Below are positions 44,101 through 51,826 of a DNA stretch of 64,000 nt, piece after piece. The translations under genes were made by a program, and so were the position numbers. How positions within the stretch are numbered: position 1 is the stretch's first letter; each line of letters starts with the position of its first letter. This stretch comes from UBA7455 sp026713185. GTDB taxonomy: Bacteria; Pseudomonadota; Gammaproteobacteria; Pseudomonadales; Azotimanducaceae. The notes beneath the pieces were generated by a model, which was given only the letters and a program-made list of their open reading frames with translations, was not told the DNA's origin and ran no database searches. Location: contig OY762456.1 of assembly GCA_963665785.1 (NCBI GenBank), positions 620,001 through 684,000 on the forward strand. The letters run 5' to 3'.

Positions 44101-44843
44101 TTTCGCTCACGGCCCCCTCGAGCGCCGGCACGTACTACTACGGCGCGTGCGTAGACTCAGTGGAGGGCGAGTCGGACACAGATAACAACTGTTCGATGGC
44201 CGTCCGTGTCTCCGTCTCGGACGGCGGCGGAGGCGGCGACGATCACAGCAACACGAGATCCGGTGCGACTTCGCTCGCTTTGGGAGAGTCGCGCTCGGGA
44301 CGCATCGAAACCCGCAACGATGTCGACTACTTCAGCGTGCGGGTGAACGGGTTGGGAACATTGACGGTCTACTCGACCGGCAGTCTGAACGCGGAAGGCG
44401 AACTCCAGGACAGTTCGGGTTCCGTTCTGGCCAGCAACAGCAATAGCGGAAGCGGGCTCAACTTCAGAATCGAGCACTCGGTGAACGCCGGCACTTACTA
44501 CATCAAGGTCGAGGGGTTTAGCTTGCAGACCGGCGACTACACCGTCCACGCAGAGTTTGAAGAAGACAACGGCGGAGGCGGCGGGGGTGCGGACTCCTAC
44601 TGTCGCGACGACGACACACTACAGACGGGCGAGCGGTGCGACCTGTACGGTACGACGGTCTACTTCGAGGTCGAGAGCAGCGGACGCGGCTGCCTGCGCG
44701 CGGGTGGAATCGCAAGCTGCAACAGCAACAACATCTCCAGCAGGAACTGGAATATCAACGGCTTCCTCGTAACGCTCGTAGCCTCGCGCAACAACGACGA
44801 CAGCTGGACCATCGACGATGTCGAACCCGAACCGGCGGACTGA
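41100..44843 (+). CDS. Large surface protein with five CARDB domains and a PPC-type domain
   Basis: 1247 residues from GTG 41100. A hydrophobic export-like segment (FATVLLWLTASANG) lies at about 48-61, unusually far in. Two related modules of about 110 residues follow (FLRIANHDRES..., LLRLVNRTARE...), then a spacer. Next come five tandem CARDB repeats of about 118 residues, each opening PDLVVE.-.SVDD and containing TLRYYRS and YYYGACVDxVxGE...NNCSD, with a conserved Cys pair. They are at roughly 42430, 42795, 43155, 43515 and 43875. A PPC-like domain (DVDYFSVRVNGLGTLTVYS) and a Cys-rich end (SYCRDD, GRGCLRAGGIASC) close it. CARDB domains mediate adhesion or scaffolding on the cell surface. 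GC-rich, unlike flanking genes. Its neighbours are subtilases, so a shared extracellular role is likely. Confidence 0.8.
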   Translation: MSAAWRRRLRSASAPEPSRGRRRAASTAGDLHPIAALTGEVSTCLRCCFATVLLWLTASANGAPEVTLVEITGAPFAVAATAEAPHDGQSAPFFPAAGHARGWQGFLRIANHDRESGTLSIHAIDDGGTKYGPVEIGIDAGETIHVNSDDLEDGNAAKGLVGSTGSPRQGDWRLEVRSGLRLEILSFVRTSDGFVTPMHAVAPLDAAASLKYRVVNFNPGRNLDQESLLRLVNRTAREAAVVVEAVDDTGMRGGRVRLAVPAGASRTLGAMELEQGGDFEGSFGTGSGKWRLEVWSDVPIAVLSLLATPSGHLTNWSATPGPSGGALRPAPPSVSVVSPMLMEAEWVGSFEGVFASFDLSVKYREGDEWELFLGCVDFTGSYGSTTQRLTAAISLGAPVEVGRVLWVRYRHRNEDFCFSDQSSPGAWSHTGEALVRDAGVAPTRNPDLVVLAPSVDDPAPDADGKFTLSATVWNAGDGRTAATTLRYYRSSNRTISTNDMEVGVDAIGGLQVEAESSEEITLTAPPESGAYHYGACVDAVSGETNTANNCSDGVKVEVAGDREGDAPDLVVEVPSVDDATPDRGGSITFSATVRNRGDGRSGSTTLRYYRSADSRISSSDALVGVDAVDGLPAAGTGAESIPLTVPSRPGTYYYGACVEAVPGESRSYNNCSDGVTVEVSGGGSGVPDLVVESAAVDDATPEGRESFTFSATVRNRGDGQSSSTTLRYYRSADSRISSQDAEVGADAVRELVAEGASEESIMLTAPRSGTYYYGACVDAVSAETDSGNNCSGGIRVEVAGDEEDAPDLVVESASVDDAAPAPGGSFTFSATVRNRGDGSSGSTTLRYYRSTDSSISSGDTAAGTDFVGSLSTSATSDESIRLTAPSSAGTYYYGACVDSVSGESASTNNCSDAVKVEVGGNGGGGAPDVVVESPSVDDDTPAAGASFTFSATVRNRGDGRSAATTLRYYRSSNSGISTSDTEVGTDSVGGLSTSATSAESISLTAPSSAGTYYYGACVDSVEGESDTDNNCSMAVRVSVSDGGGGGDDHSNTRSGATSLALGESRSGRIETRNDVDYFSVRVNGLGTLTVYSTGSLNAEGELQDSSGSVLASNSNSGSGLNFRIEHSVNAGTYYIKVEGFSLQTGDYTVHAEFEEDNGGGGGGADSYCRDDDTLQTGERCDLYGTTVYFEVESSGRGCLRAGGIASCNSNNISSRNWNINGFLVTLVASRNNDDSWTIDDVEPEPAD

Positions 44844-44872
44844 ACTAGGCAGGACGCCATGTAACGGCTGGT

Positions 44873-44891
44873 CCCGACCCGCAAGGTCGGG
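44873..44891 (+). promoter_or_regulatory. Hairpin between CARDB and subtilase genes
   Basis: CCCGACC and GGTCGGG pair as a 7-bp GC stem with a 5-base loop in the 69-base gap. There is no U-tract, so it is not a standard terminator; it may set the ratio of the two products or be an RNA-stability element. Confidence 0.4.
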
Positions 44892-44912
44892 TCGAAGTCG
44901 CTGCGCGTCTGC

Positions 44913-47900
44913 TTGCTGATTTTGCGTCCCCTCCGGTCAAGACGGTTGTCCTATGGATCCGTCTACAGTCGCTTCCTCCTGGTGTTGGGCATTGCCGTTG
45001 CTGCAACAACCGTCTTGGTCTACCACTGGCAGGAGGGATCGCGAGCTTTCGTCGACCCGACGCCGTCCGGCACACCCGAAACCGAACGCATGGCGACTAC
45101 GGCCGCACGGATCGCGGCCGATAGCCGCGACCTTGAGACCTCGCCGCCCGCGATGCGGGCCGCTCCGGTTCCGCCTCGGGATAGCGGGACGGGTTCGGAG
45201 AACGGGTATGCGCCCACGCTCCCGAAGGGCTATTCGTTCGTCGGCTTCGACGGCGAGATGGCGAAAGCGCCTCTGGGCGTCCGCCGGGAGGATGCACAGG
45301 TGCCGGACGGCCTGGACTGGCTGGGCGCGCCGATGGCCGTGGAGACGCTGGCGGCCCAGGCCGCGGAGCAGGGGCGGGAGTGGTCGTTCGGCTGGATCCG
45401 GCTTGCGCCGGGCGCGCGCCAGGGCGATCTGGCGCCGTCGCTGACGAGCGCGGGCACCGTGATCGTCGGTTCCTCGGGGCGACTGCTCAGGGCAAGGCTG
45501 CCCGCCGACGAAAAGCGCCTCGCGGCCATCGCCGGCCTGCCGGGAGTAGGCGGCGTGGGCGCCATGCCGACCGAAGCGCGGCTGCGAGCGTTCGACGGCC
45601 GTCACGTGCCGGATCACGAACCCACGCCCGTGTTCGTGACCCTGATGGAAGATGATCGCGATGGCCGCTGGCGGCGCGAACTGGCCGCCCTGGGCGCCGT
45701 GGTCGGGCGTTACGATCCGCATGTCCGGGTCTACGAAGCGAACGTGACCCGCGGGGTTCTGGACATGCTCGGGCGGGCGGACTTCGTGCTCGCCGTGGAG
45801 CCCGTCGGCGCCGTCGAGGCGGCCCACGACACGGCGGTTCCCGCCATGGGCGCCGATGCCCTGCGCACGTACGAGGGTTCTCCCGGACTCTTCTCCGGGG
45901 TGGGCGGTGCGTCCGTTCCGATTGCCGTGATGGATACGGGGCTCAACATCAACCATCTGGACATCTCCTCGAACCGGAGCAGCATCTGCGGGGCCAACTT
46001 CGTCTACTGGGATCCCCTCGTGAGCGACGACGACCTCTGGGTGGACGCGGACGGTCACGGCACGCACGTCACCGGGACGATCATTGGCAATGGTTCGGCG
46101 GAGCCGCGCTATGCCGGCATGGCGCCTCTGGTCCGACACATCCGTTTCGCAAAGGTACTCAACCACATGGGTTTCGGGTCCAACATATTCATCCTTCGAG
46201 GCATGGACTTTCTCGCGGAATCGACGTCGTGTCCCGAGGCAGGATGGGCGTCCGAAGCGGTCAAGCCGCTGGTGGTGAACATGAGCCTGTCGGCAACTCT
46301 TCGGGTGTGGGAGGGGAGGAGCGTAGCCGAGCGCAAGCTTGACGCCGTTGTCTGGGGCCGGCGGCAGCTCTATGTCGTTGCCCAGTCGAATAGCAACATA
46401 CACGGTTTCTCGAACTTCGCCGCGGCCAAGAACTCGCTGGCGGTGGGTGCTGTGGTCGACGGCGGCAGTCTCGCGGGGTTCAGCAGCCACGGTCCCACGG
46501 CCGACGGGCGGCTCGCGCCGCAGGTCGTCGGCGCCGGCGTCGACGTGCATTCGGCCAAGGGCGATGGCAGCCGCGAGGAGTACCAGCCGTTTAGCGGCAC
46601 CAGCATGGCGTCGCCCGCGGTGGCCGGGCTGGCGGCGTTGCTCATGGATGCGGTTCCGGCACACCGAGAACGACCGGCGTTGGCCAGGGCGCGGCTGATG
46701 GCGAGCGCGATCCGGCCCGATGCCTGGCTCGATGACGCCGCCGCATTTCCGGCTGACAATTCGAACGGGCCGGGCGTGCTTCAGACACAATACGGGCTCG
46801 GCAAGGCATCGGCGCACACCAGCGTTCTCGACAGGGACCGGCCCGACGGCTGGACGAGTGGCAGCGCGGTATCGGAACTCGAGGACGGCGAGTACGCTTG
46901 GGTAGACATTGACGTGCCCGACGGCGCGAGTCGGTTGGACATCGTGCTGACCTGGGACGAACCGCCGGCCGACACCCTCGCCAGCGCCGTCCTGAACGAT
47001 CTGGACTTGTGGCTCGATCACGGCGTCGATTGCGAACCGGAACCGTGCGGAGAACACGCGTCCACCTCCCGCGTGGACAATGTCGAGTGGATCGTCGTCC
47101 GGAATCCGGCGCCCGGGACGCATCGGGCGAAGGTCGCGGCATCGCGTGTCTATACGGAGGCGCCCCGCGCCGCGCTGGCGTGGACCGTCGTCCGGGGCTC
47201 TGCGACCCCCGATCTGGAGTTGTCGGTCGATCGGGAACTACTTGAAGTCGGACAAGGGGACGAGGAGAGGGAACTGGAGCTGAGCCTGACGGTGGACGGG
47301 TATGTTGCCGCGGGGACGCAGTTGCATGTCGACTGCCGCGGCGTAAACGGTTCTCGTTGCGCCAACCAAACCATCCTTGTCTCGGCATTGCGCGAGGACG
47401 GCATCGTCCAACAGGGGACCGCGCTGGTTGGCAAATCCGTCGAGGTCGGAGAGCTGGGTGCGGGCGAGACCTGGAAAGCGACGGTCGCCTTCGGGAATCT
47501 CGCGGACGAAGCCGAAGCGTTTCGCCTGTACTTCAAGGCCAGCGCCTGGAACGCCAACGCGGCGACCGCGTCCGTACGGGTGCGCACCGAGGGTGCCGGA
47601 GACGCGGATGTTCCCGAAGTGTCGGCGCCGTCGAACGACCGATTCGCGGACGCGATGCCCATTGAGGGCGCCGAGGGCTCCGTGCAGGTCGATCCCGTTC
47701 GAGCCGTCACGGAACCGGGGGAACCCGTGTTCTCGGATAGGTACGGGCGTCCTTCAGGTTCCGTCTGGTACTCGTGGACGGCGCCTTCGGACGGCAACGT
47801 CTCTTTCGGCGTGACGCCCAAGGGCGCGCACGGCTTCGCGGACAAGGCAGGAGTCGATGTCTTTCGAGGCAGCCGGATCGCGGGCCTCGACCGGGTCGCG

Positions 47901-50258
47901 TCGGCGGAGTGGGGGAATTCGTTCTTCGCCGAGTCGGGACGGACCTATCTGATCAGGGTGGGGCACGTGGGCAAGGCCGTGCCGCTGGCGCTGAACTGGT
48001 CGATGGGGCCCCGTCCCGCCAACGACGACTTCGCGGCCGCCGCGATGCTGGAGGAAGCCAGCGGCAGCGTCGAGGGCGCCAATGCCGGCGCCACCCTGGA
48101 GCCCGCGGAGTTCTTTGGCGGACTGGCCGCCACGGTCTGGTACCGGTGGACCGCGCCGGCCGAGGGATCGTGGAAGTTCGAGTCCAGCCACAAGGACCTG
48201 AAGGACCTGCTGGTGCTTGCGTTCACGGGCGAACGCCTGTCAGACCTTCGGCTCGTTTCGGGATTCCCCTCCTGGAAGGCAGTGTTTCCGGCGCGCGGCG
48301 GCGACGTCTACCGAATCGCGGTAGCGTCGCGGGACGCCTACGCCAGCGGACAGACGTACGAACTGACGTGGGACAACCATGATCGCGAACCCGGCAACGA
48401 CGACTTCGCCGGTGCGCAGAAGATCGCGTCCGCGGTTTCGTCCCGGCGGGTGGACATCGACAGGGTCGCGACGGTGGAGCCGGGGGAACCCGCGGGAAGC
48501 GGCATCCGCACGAAGTGGTGGAGCTGGACCGCGCCCTCGGATGGCCGCTTTGTCTGGCGGATCGACGAGTGGTCCGTTCCTCTGATGGTTTCGGTGTTTG
48601 CGGGTGACGCCCTGAGCGATCTGGAACCTGTCGCGACCAACGGCAAGCGAATGGCTACGGAGTTCGCCTTTGCCGCGGTTGACGGTCAGCGATACTGGAT
48701 GTCCGCAGGGCTACCCACGGGCGACCTGTGGGCATTCCACAGCAGGTATTACCAACCCGACGCGACGCTCGTGTGGGGCGCGGCGGCGGAAAACGACGAC
48801 GCGTCCGAAGCCTTGGCGATCATGGGCGCGTCGGGGTCGGTCTTGGGGTCGAACGCCTTCGCGACCAACGCACGCGGGGAGCGGAGCTTCGACGTCGGGC
48901 GCTCGACCCTCTGGTATGCCTGGGAAGCGCCTGCCGCCGGGTTGTTCCGGTTCGCTGTGGACGGGGACGGCGGGCCTTGGGCGCTGACGGTCTACCGCGA
49001 CGCGGGGGACGGGTCCGGCCTCGAGATGGTGGCGTCCAACAGAGCGACTGGGACCGAGGGCAATGTGGCGTTCGAGGTCAGCCCGGGTGTCCGCTACATG
49101 GTCGTTCTCGGCGTGCGGGGAGGTGGGCGTGGCGGCGAGTTCACGCTGCGGTGGGAGCGGGCCGATCCGAGCCCGGTGCGCTACGTCGGGCGACTGGCGG
49201 ACGGGGACCGGGACTCCCGGGACAATCCGGTGGAGATCAGGAACCCCGTCGGGTTGGCCATGCACCCGGACGGCGCCGCGCTCTATCTGGCTTCCGGGAT
49301 CGGGCTGCAGGTGTTCCAACGGGATCCTAAAACCGGCCGGCTCGCGCAGACGCAGCTGCTTGAGACGGATTTGGGCTTCAACCAGGTGAGTGATCGTCTC
49401 CTGTGGAATACCCGTCGTGATCGACTGCTCGCCGACCACTGCACTACAGGCTCTTGGCAAGCGTTCGGGCTCGTCGGTGCGGGGCCGGAAACGGAGCACC
49501 TGGGGAAGTTGGCTGGCCACCCCGGGAGTTGCGCGATCTTCGTGTTTATGGACCACACCGGTTCCCACCTGTATCGCATCGACGGCTACAGATACCGCCT
49601 TGCACACTTCACGGTGGACGAGGACGAAATCCGAGAGATAGCCAAGTACGACTTGCCCGGCGTTATTCACCGCGCCGTGGCTGTGTTGTCCAACGACGGT
49701 CGCCACGTCTACGTTGCGACGGACGACCTGTTGCTGGCCTTCGAGCGGGATCCGGAGTCGGGCGAACTGGCTCGGGCGGAATATGAAGGCGCCATCGACA
49801 ATCGGGGACTAGGCGGAATGGCCCCGCCCCTGGCGATCACCGATGACGACGCCTACCTCTTCGTGGGTGAAGGCCGTTATTCGATCACGGTGTTCTCCGT
49901 CAAGGACCGGTTGAACCCCGTGCGGTTGGCGACGTTGGAACGGTTCGGGGGCAGCGGTAACGTTGGCTGGTACACCTGCCGTTTTGCAGACACCCGGCCG
50001 GAGTCCCTGACCGTCGACGTGTTCTGCGATGACCTGGTCTTTGCCGCGCGGTGGGATTCCGAGAGCGGCGAGCTGAAAGGCACGGATTGGGCAACCATTC
50101 CCGACCCCGACATTGCCGAGCCGGCCGGATTCGCGGTCAGTCCCGACGCGCGCCACCTGTACGTGGTAACGCGGAGCGACGGCATCGTCACCTTCGCTCG
50201 CGATGGGGTGGACGATGCGACACCAGAAGCTCGTTCTGCAGTGACGGCGACGAAGTGA
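44913..50258 (+). CDS. Giant membrane-anchored S8 subtilase with repeat and propeller domains (copy 2)
   Basis: 1781 residues from a TTG. An N-terminal anchor (RFLLVLGIAVAATTVLVY) and a propeptide of about 290 residues come first. The S8 domain has Asp341 (AVMDTGLN), His382 (DGHGTHVTG) and Ser564 (SGTSMASP). A beta-sandwich follows (DIVLTWDEPPAD...NVEWIVVRNPAPGT). Four modules of about 120 residues then carry WYSWTAPSDG, WYRWTAPAEG, WWSWTAPSDG and WYAWEAPAAG, resembling PPC-like sandwiches. A propeller-like end has NPVGLAMHPDGAALYLAS and HVYVATDDLLLAFERD. The gene lies 69 bases after the CARDB gene, same strand. The frame stops early: a further Cys-rich domain can be read in another frame just past the stop. 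Confidence 0.87.
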   Translation: MLILRPLRSRRLSYGSVYSRFLLVLGIAVAATTVLVYHWQEGSRAFVDPTPSGTPETERMATTAARIAADSRDLETSPPAMRAAPVPPRDSGTGSENGYAPTLPKGYSFVGFDGEMAKAPLGVRREDAQVPDGLDWLGAPMAVETLAAQAAEQGREWSFGWIRLAPGARQGDLAPSLTSAGTVIVGSSGRLLRARLPADEKRLAAIAGLPGVGGVGAMPTEARLRAFDGRHVPDHEPTPVFVTLMEDDRDGRWRRELAALGAVVGRYDPHVRVYEANVTRGVLDMLGRADFVLAVEPVGAVEAAHDTAVPAMGADALRTYEGSPGLFSGVGGASVPIAVMDTGLNINHLDISSNRSSICGANFVYWDPLVSDDDLWVDADGHGTHVTGTIIGNGSAEPRYAGMAPLVRHIRFAKVLNHMGFGSNIFILRGMDFLAESTSCPEAGWASEAVKPLVVNMSLSATLRVWEGRSVAERKLDAVVWGRRQLYVVAQSNSNIHGFSNFAAAKNSLAVGAVVDGGSLAGFSSHGPTADGRLAPQVVGAGVDVHSAKGDGSREEYQPFSGTSMASPAVAGLAALLMDAVPAHRERPALARARLMASAIRPDAWLDDAAAFPADNSNGPGVLQTQYGLGKASAHTSVLDRDRPDGWTSGSAVSELEDGEYAWVDIDVPDGASRLDIVLTWDEPPADTLASAVLNDLDLWLDHGVDCEPEPCGEHASTSRVDNVEWIVVRNPAPGTHRAKVAASRVYTEAPRAALAWTVVRGSATPDLELSVDRELLEVGQGDEERELELSLTVDGYVAAGTQLHVDCRGVNGSRCANQTILVSALREDGIVQQGTALVGKSVEVGELGAGETWKATVAFGNLADEAEAFRLYFKASAWNANAATASVRVRTEGAGDADVPEVSAPSNDRFADAMPIEGAEGSVQVDPVRAVTEPGEPVFSDRYGRPSGSVWYSWTAPSDGNVSFGVTPKGAHGFADKAGVDVFRGSRIAGLDRVASAEWGNSFFAESGRTYLIRVGHVGKAVPLALNWSMGPRPANDDFAAAAMLEEASGSVEGANAGATLEPAEFFGGLAATVWYRWTAPAEGSWKFESSHKDLKDLLVLAFTGERLSDLRLVSGFPSWKAVFPARGGDVYRIAVASRDAYASGQTYELTWDNHDREPGNDDFAGAQKIASAVSSRRVDIDRVATVEPGEPAGSGIRTKWWSWTAPSDGRFVWRIDEWSVPLMVSVFAGDALSDLEPVATNGKRMATEFAFAAVDGQRYWMSAGLPTGDLWAFHSRYYQPDATLVWGAAAENDDASEALAIMGASGSVLGSNAFATNARGERSFDVGRSTLWYAWEAPAAGLFRFAVDGDGGPWALTVYRDAGDGSGLEMVASNRATGTEGNVAFEVSPGVRYMVVLGVRGGGRGGEFTLRWERADPSPVRYVGRLADGDRDSRDNPVEIRNPVGLAMHPDGAALYLASGIGLQVFQRDPKTGRLAQTQLLETDLGFNQVSDRLLWNTRRDRLLADHCTTGSWQAFGLVGAGPETEHLGKLAGHPGSCAIFVFMDHTGSHLYRIDGYRYRLAHFTVDEDEIREIAKYDLPGVIHRAVAVLSNDGRHVYVATDDLLLAFERDPESGELARAEYEGAIDNRGLGGMAPPLAITDDDAYLFVGEGRYSITVFSVKDRLNPVRLATLERFGGSGNVGWYTCRFADTRPESLTVDVFCDDLVFAARWDSESGELKGTDWATIPDPDIAEPAGFAVSPDARHLYVVTRSDGIVTFARDGVDDATPEARSAVTATK

Positions 50259-50512
50259 AAACCGTGATCGGTTATGCCGTCTACGATATACGACACTCTC
50301 GAGGCGTTCGTGTGGAATCCGACTCTTCCGGTTGTCTGCGGGCGAGCGGAACCGAGTTCTGTTCAGATGTTGCGCACGGGGGGAAGCCGGGGTCGGCGGG
50401 GTCGGATTCACTTTCGTGGGCGAAAGGAGCAAAGTTAGCGAAGACGATGGTCTTGAGCGTTGAGGGTATCGAACCGGAATCTCCTGGCGATGGATGGCAG
50501 GTGGATGGATGG
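50225..50512 (+). pseudogene. Detached C-terminal Cys-rich domain of the subtilase
   Basis: In the frame one base off from the subtilase, from about 50225, the translation reads RSSFCSDGDEVK...VRVESDSSGCLRASGTEFC...MVLSVEGIEPESPGDGW. It parallels the last 80 residues of the CARDB protein (SYCRDDDTL...FEVESSGRGCLRAGGIASC...VTLVASRNNDDSW). So a frameshift near 50210-50240 has cut this domain off the protease. The frame stays open to 50635, beyond the homologous part. Confidence 0.65.
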
Positions 50513-50649
50513 ACAGGTCAGTGGGTTTTCCCCGCTATGTGTGTACACGCGTGCGCCACGTCACTACGGCAGTTGGTTTCGGAGCACCGCACTGCCAACG
50601 CATCATGCGTTCAGTTGGTGGTGGAAGTTCGGTAGTGACGGGGCGCTAA

Positions 50650-50943
50650 ACGGCGCTGGAGCGCAATCGCGGCATTGTTAAGCGCATTCCATCTGATTCC
50701 TTAGGGATAAAAATTGGCAATGGGCTCTTGACCGGCCGGTTTGAGATCCCGGAACTCTCCATTGGATCAGGGTTCTTGCTGGGCGGCTTTGTGAATTCAT
50801 TACTCACGGCTTTCAATAAAGACAATCCCGGCAAGGCAATTGATCAGGTAATGGAAATGATATTACGTGTATTGGGGCTATCTGTAGACGAGGCCAAATT
50901 GATTGCGCATAAGCCACTCAAAAAACTGGAGATTTCTATTTGA
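50650..50943 (+). pseudogene. 3' fragment, possibly of a TetR-family regulator
   Basis: An open frame after a TAA at 50647 encodes about 97 residues: ERNRGIVKRIPSDS... then FLLGGFVNSLLTAFNKDN and MILRVLGLSVDEAKLIAHKP. The end pattern (LR.LGL...EA..IA..PL) is that of TetR C-terminal helices. The DNA-binding half is missing and no start with a ribosome site is seen. It is probably the stump of an older gene cut by the island. Assignment is tentative. Confidence 0.4.
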
Positions 50944-51106
50944 CCCAGCGCACGACCAATCCAAAGTAGCGCGGGTTGGTCAGGGTCGCATCCTGGGCGT
51001 AACCGTCCGCAAAGGTGTTCGATTCCAGTTCCTGGATGCCGATTACATCGGCGATGTTCTCGCAAATAACGTAACCTCCAAATCCTTTTCGACTGGCATC
51101 CACGTT
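50936..51106 (-). pseudogene. 3' fragment of a TonB-dependent receptor
   Basis: Read on the minus strand, the last 56 residues are VDASRKGFGGYVICENIADV, a loop, then TNPRYFGLVVRWVK and a stop. This is the typical last barrel strand of a TonB receptor with its terminal aromatic residue. An in-frame stop lies just upstream and the rest of the gene is absent. The 3' ends of this and the TetR-like fragment overlap by eight bases, so they were probably convergent neighbours before the island arrived. Confidence 0.7.
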
Positions 51107-51197
51107 ACGCTACGCTCCTTACGCCCAAGGCAAGGCCGGTCTGGGTAACTCGGGTGTTCGGAAGGGTGTTGGGTACACAAGACTCGGGAAGACCAAC

Positions 51198-51224
51198 AGG
51201 GGACATTTTAACTTTGCGTTGACA
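51198..51224. repeat. 27-bp repeat, right copy
   Basis: AGGGGACATTTTAACTTTG plus a CGTTGACA tail, a direct copy of 40744-40770 with two mismatches. The two copies bracket the CARDB-subtilase pair. Confidence 0.7.
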
Positions 51225-51826
51225 AGGAGAGTAGTAAAGACATCTAAAATCGGGTGTAAAATATTGAGACTGTGGCTCAGAAGTGGCTAAAAACACTCCT
51301 GAAAAACTCTACAGCGCACATCCCTCAATATGGCTTGCAGAGTATATTCCAATACTAAAATGGCTCTGAACGGGGGTATCCAGTCAGCTTGAATTAAGGG
51401 CAATCCTCTCTTGTTCAATTTTGGTAAAAAAAAGTCTATTACGGGCTTACTGTAACAGCCCAGCCGAATCATTATCGTTCATTGAGTTATATCTCACATT
51501 GAATCGATAGAATCAAGTCTGGACCAAGTCAGCCATAGCTCTCTTTTTTTATTTTATCTAAAAGGGTTTTGCCGCACGCCGAAGGCGGCGGCCAGATCCC
51601 GCTCGTCGAGCCTGCGAGCGAGCATCTTTTGTGCGGACATGTTCCTGATAGATTGTGATGTAACCTATTGTTAACGTTTCCTGGCTTTCATTCCGCAACA
51701 CAACAGTGCAACAGGGCCTCTGTTTCTGAGTAGCGTAGTTGCCTGGACTGAGGGCTTAAGGGTTGGCTCCCAAGCGCCGCGGATCGGGTACGTGGTACTG
51801 ATCGGCAGGGTAGGCATCAGTTTGCT
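51225..51826. other. Non-coding stretch of IS debris
   Basis: About 600 bases without an intact gene. It holds a decayed copy of the neighbouring transposase 3' end (51437-51483) and a GC-rich patch at 51570-51640, whose minus strand reads LDERDLAAAFGVRQNPF, perhaps another gene end. Nothing else was recognised. Confidence 0.5.
51437..51483 (-). repeat. Decayed copy of the transposase 3' end
   Basis: About 45 bases match 51871-51915 with four or so mismatches and the same orientation (shared: TATTACGGGCTT, CAGCCGAATCATTATC). The translated copy has an in-frame stop. It is a relic of an earlier insertion of the same IS. Confidence 0.7.

Noticed and set aside
44937..47123. A 728-residue minus-strand frame opposite the second subtilase
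   Set aside because: Low-complexity Arg/His/Pro composition and no homology; the plus-strand frame has the full S8 triad.
40744..51224. A composite transposon bounded by the 27-bp repeats
   Set aside because: No transposase lies at either repeat and no target duplication is seen, so the structure cannot be claimed.
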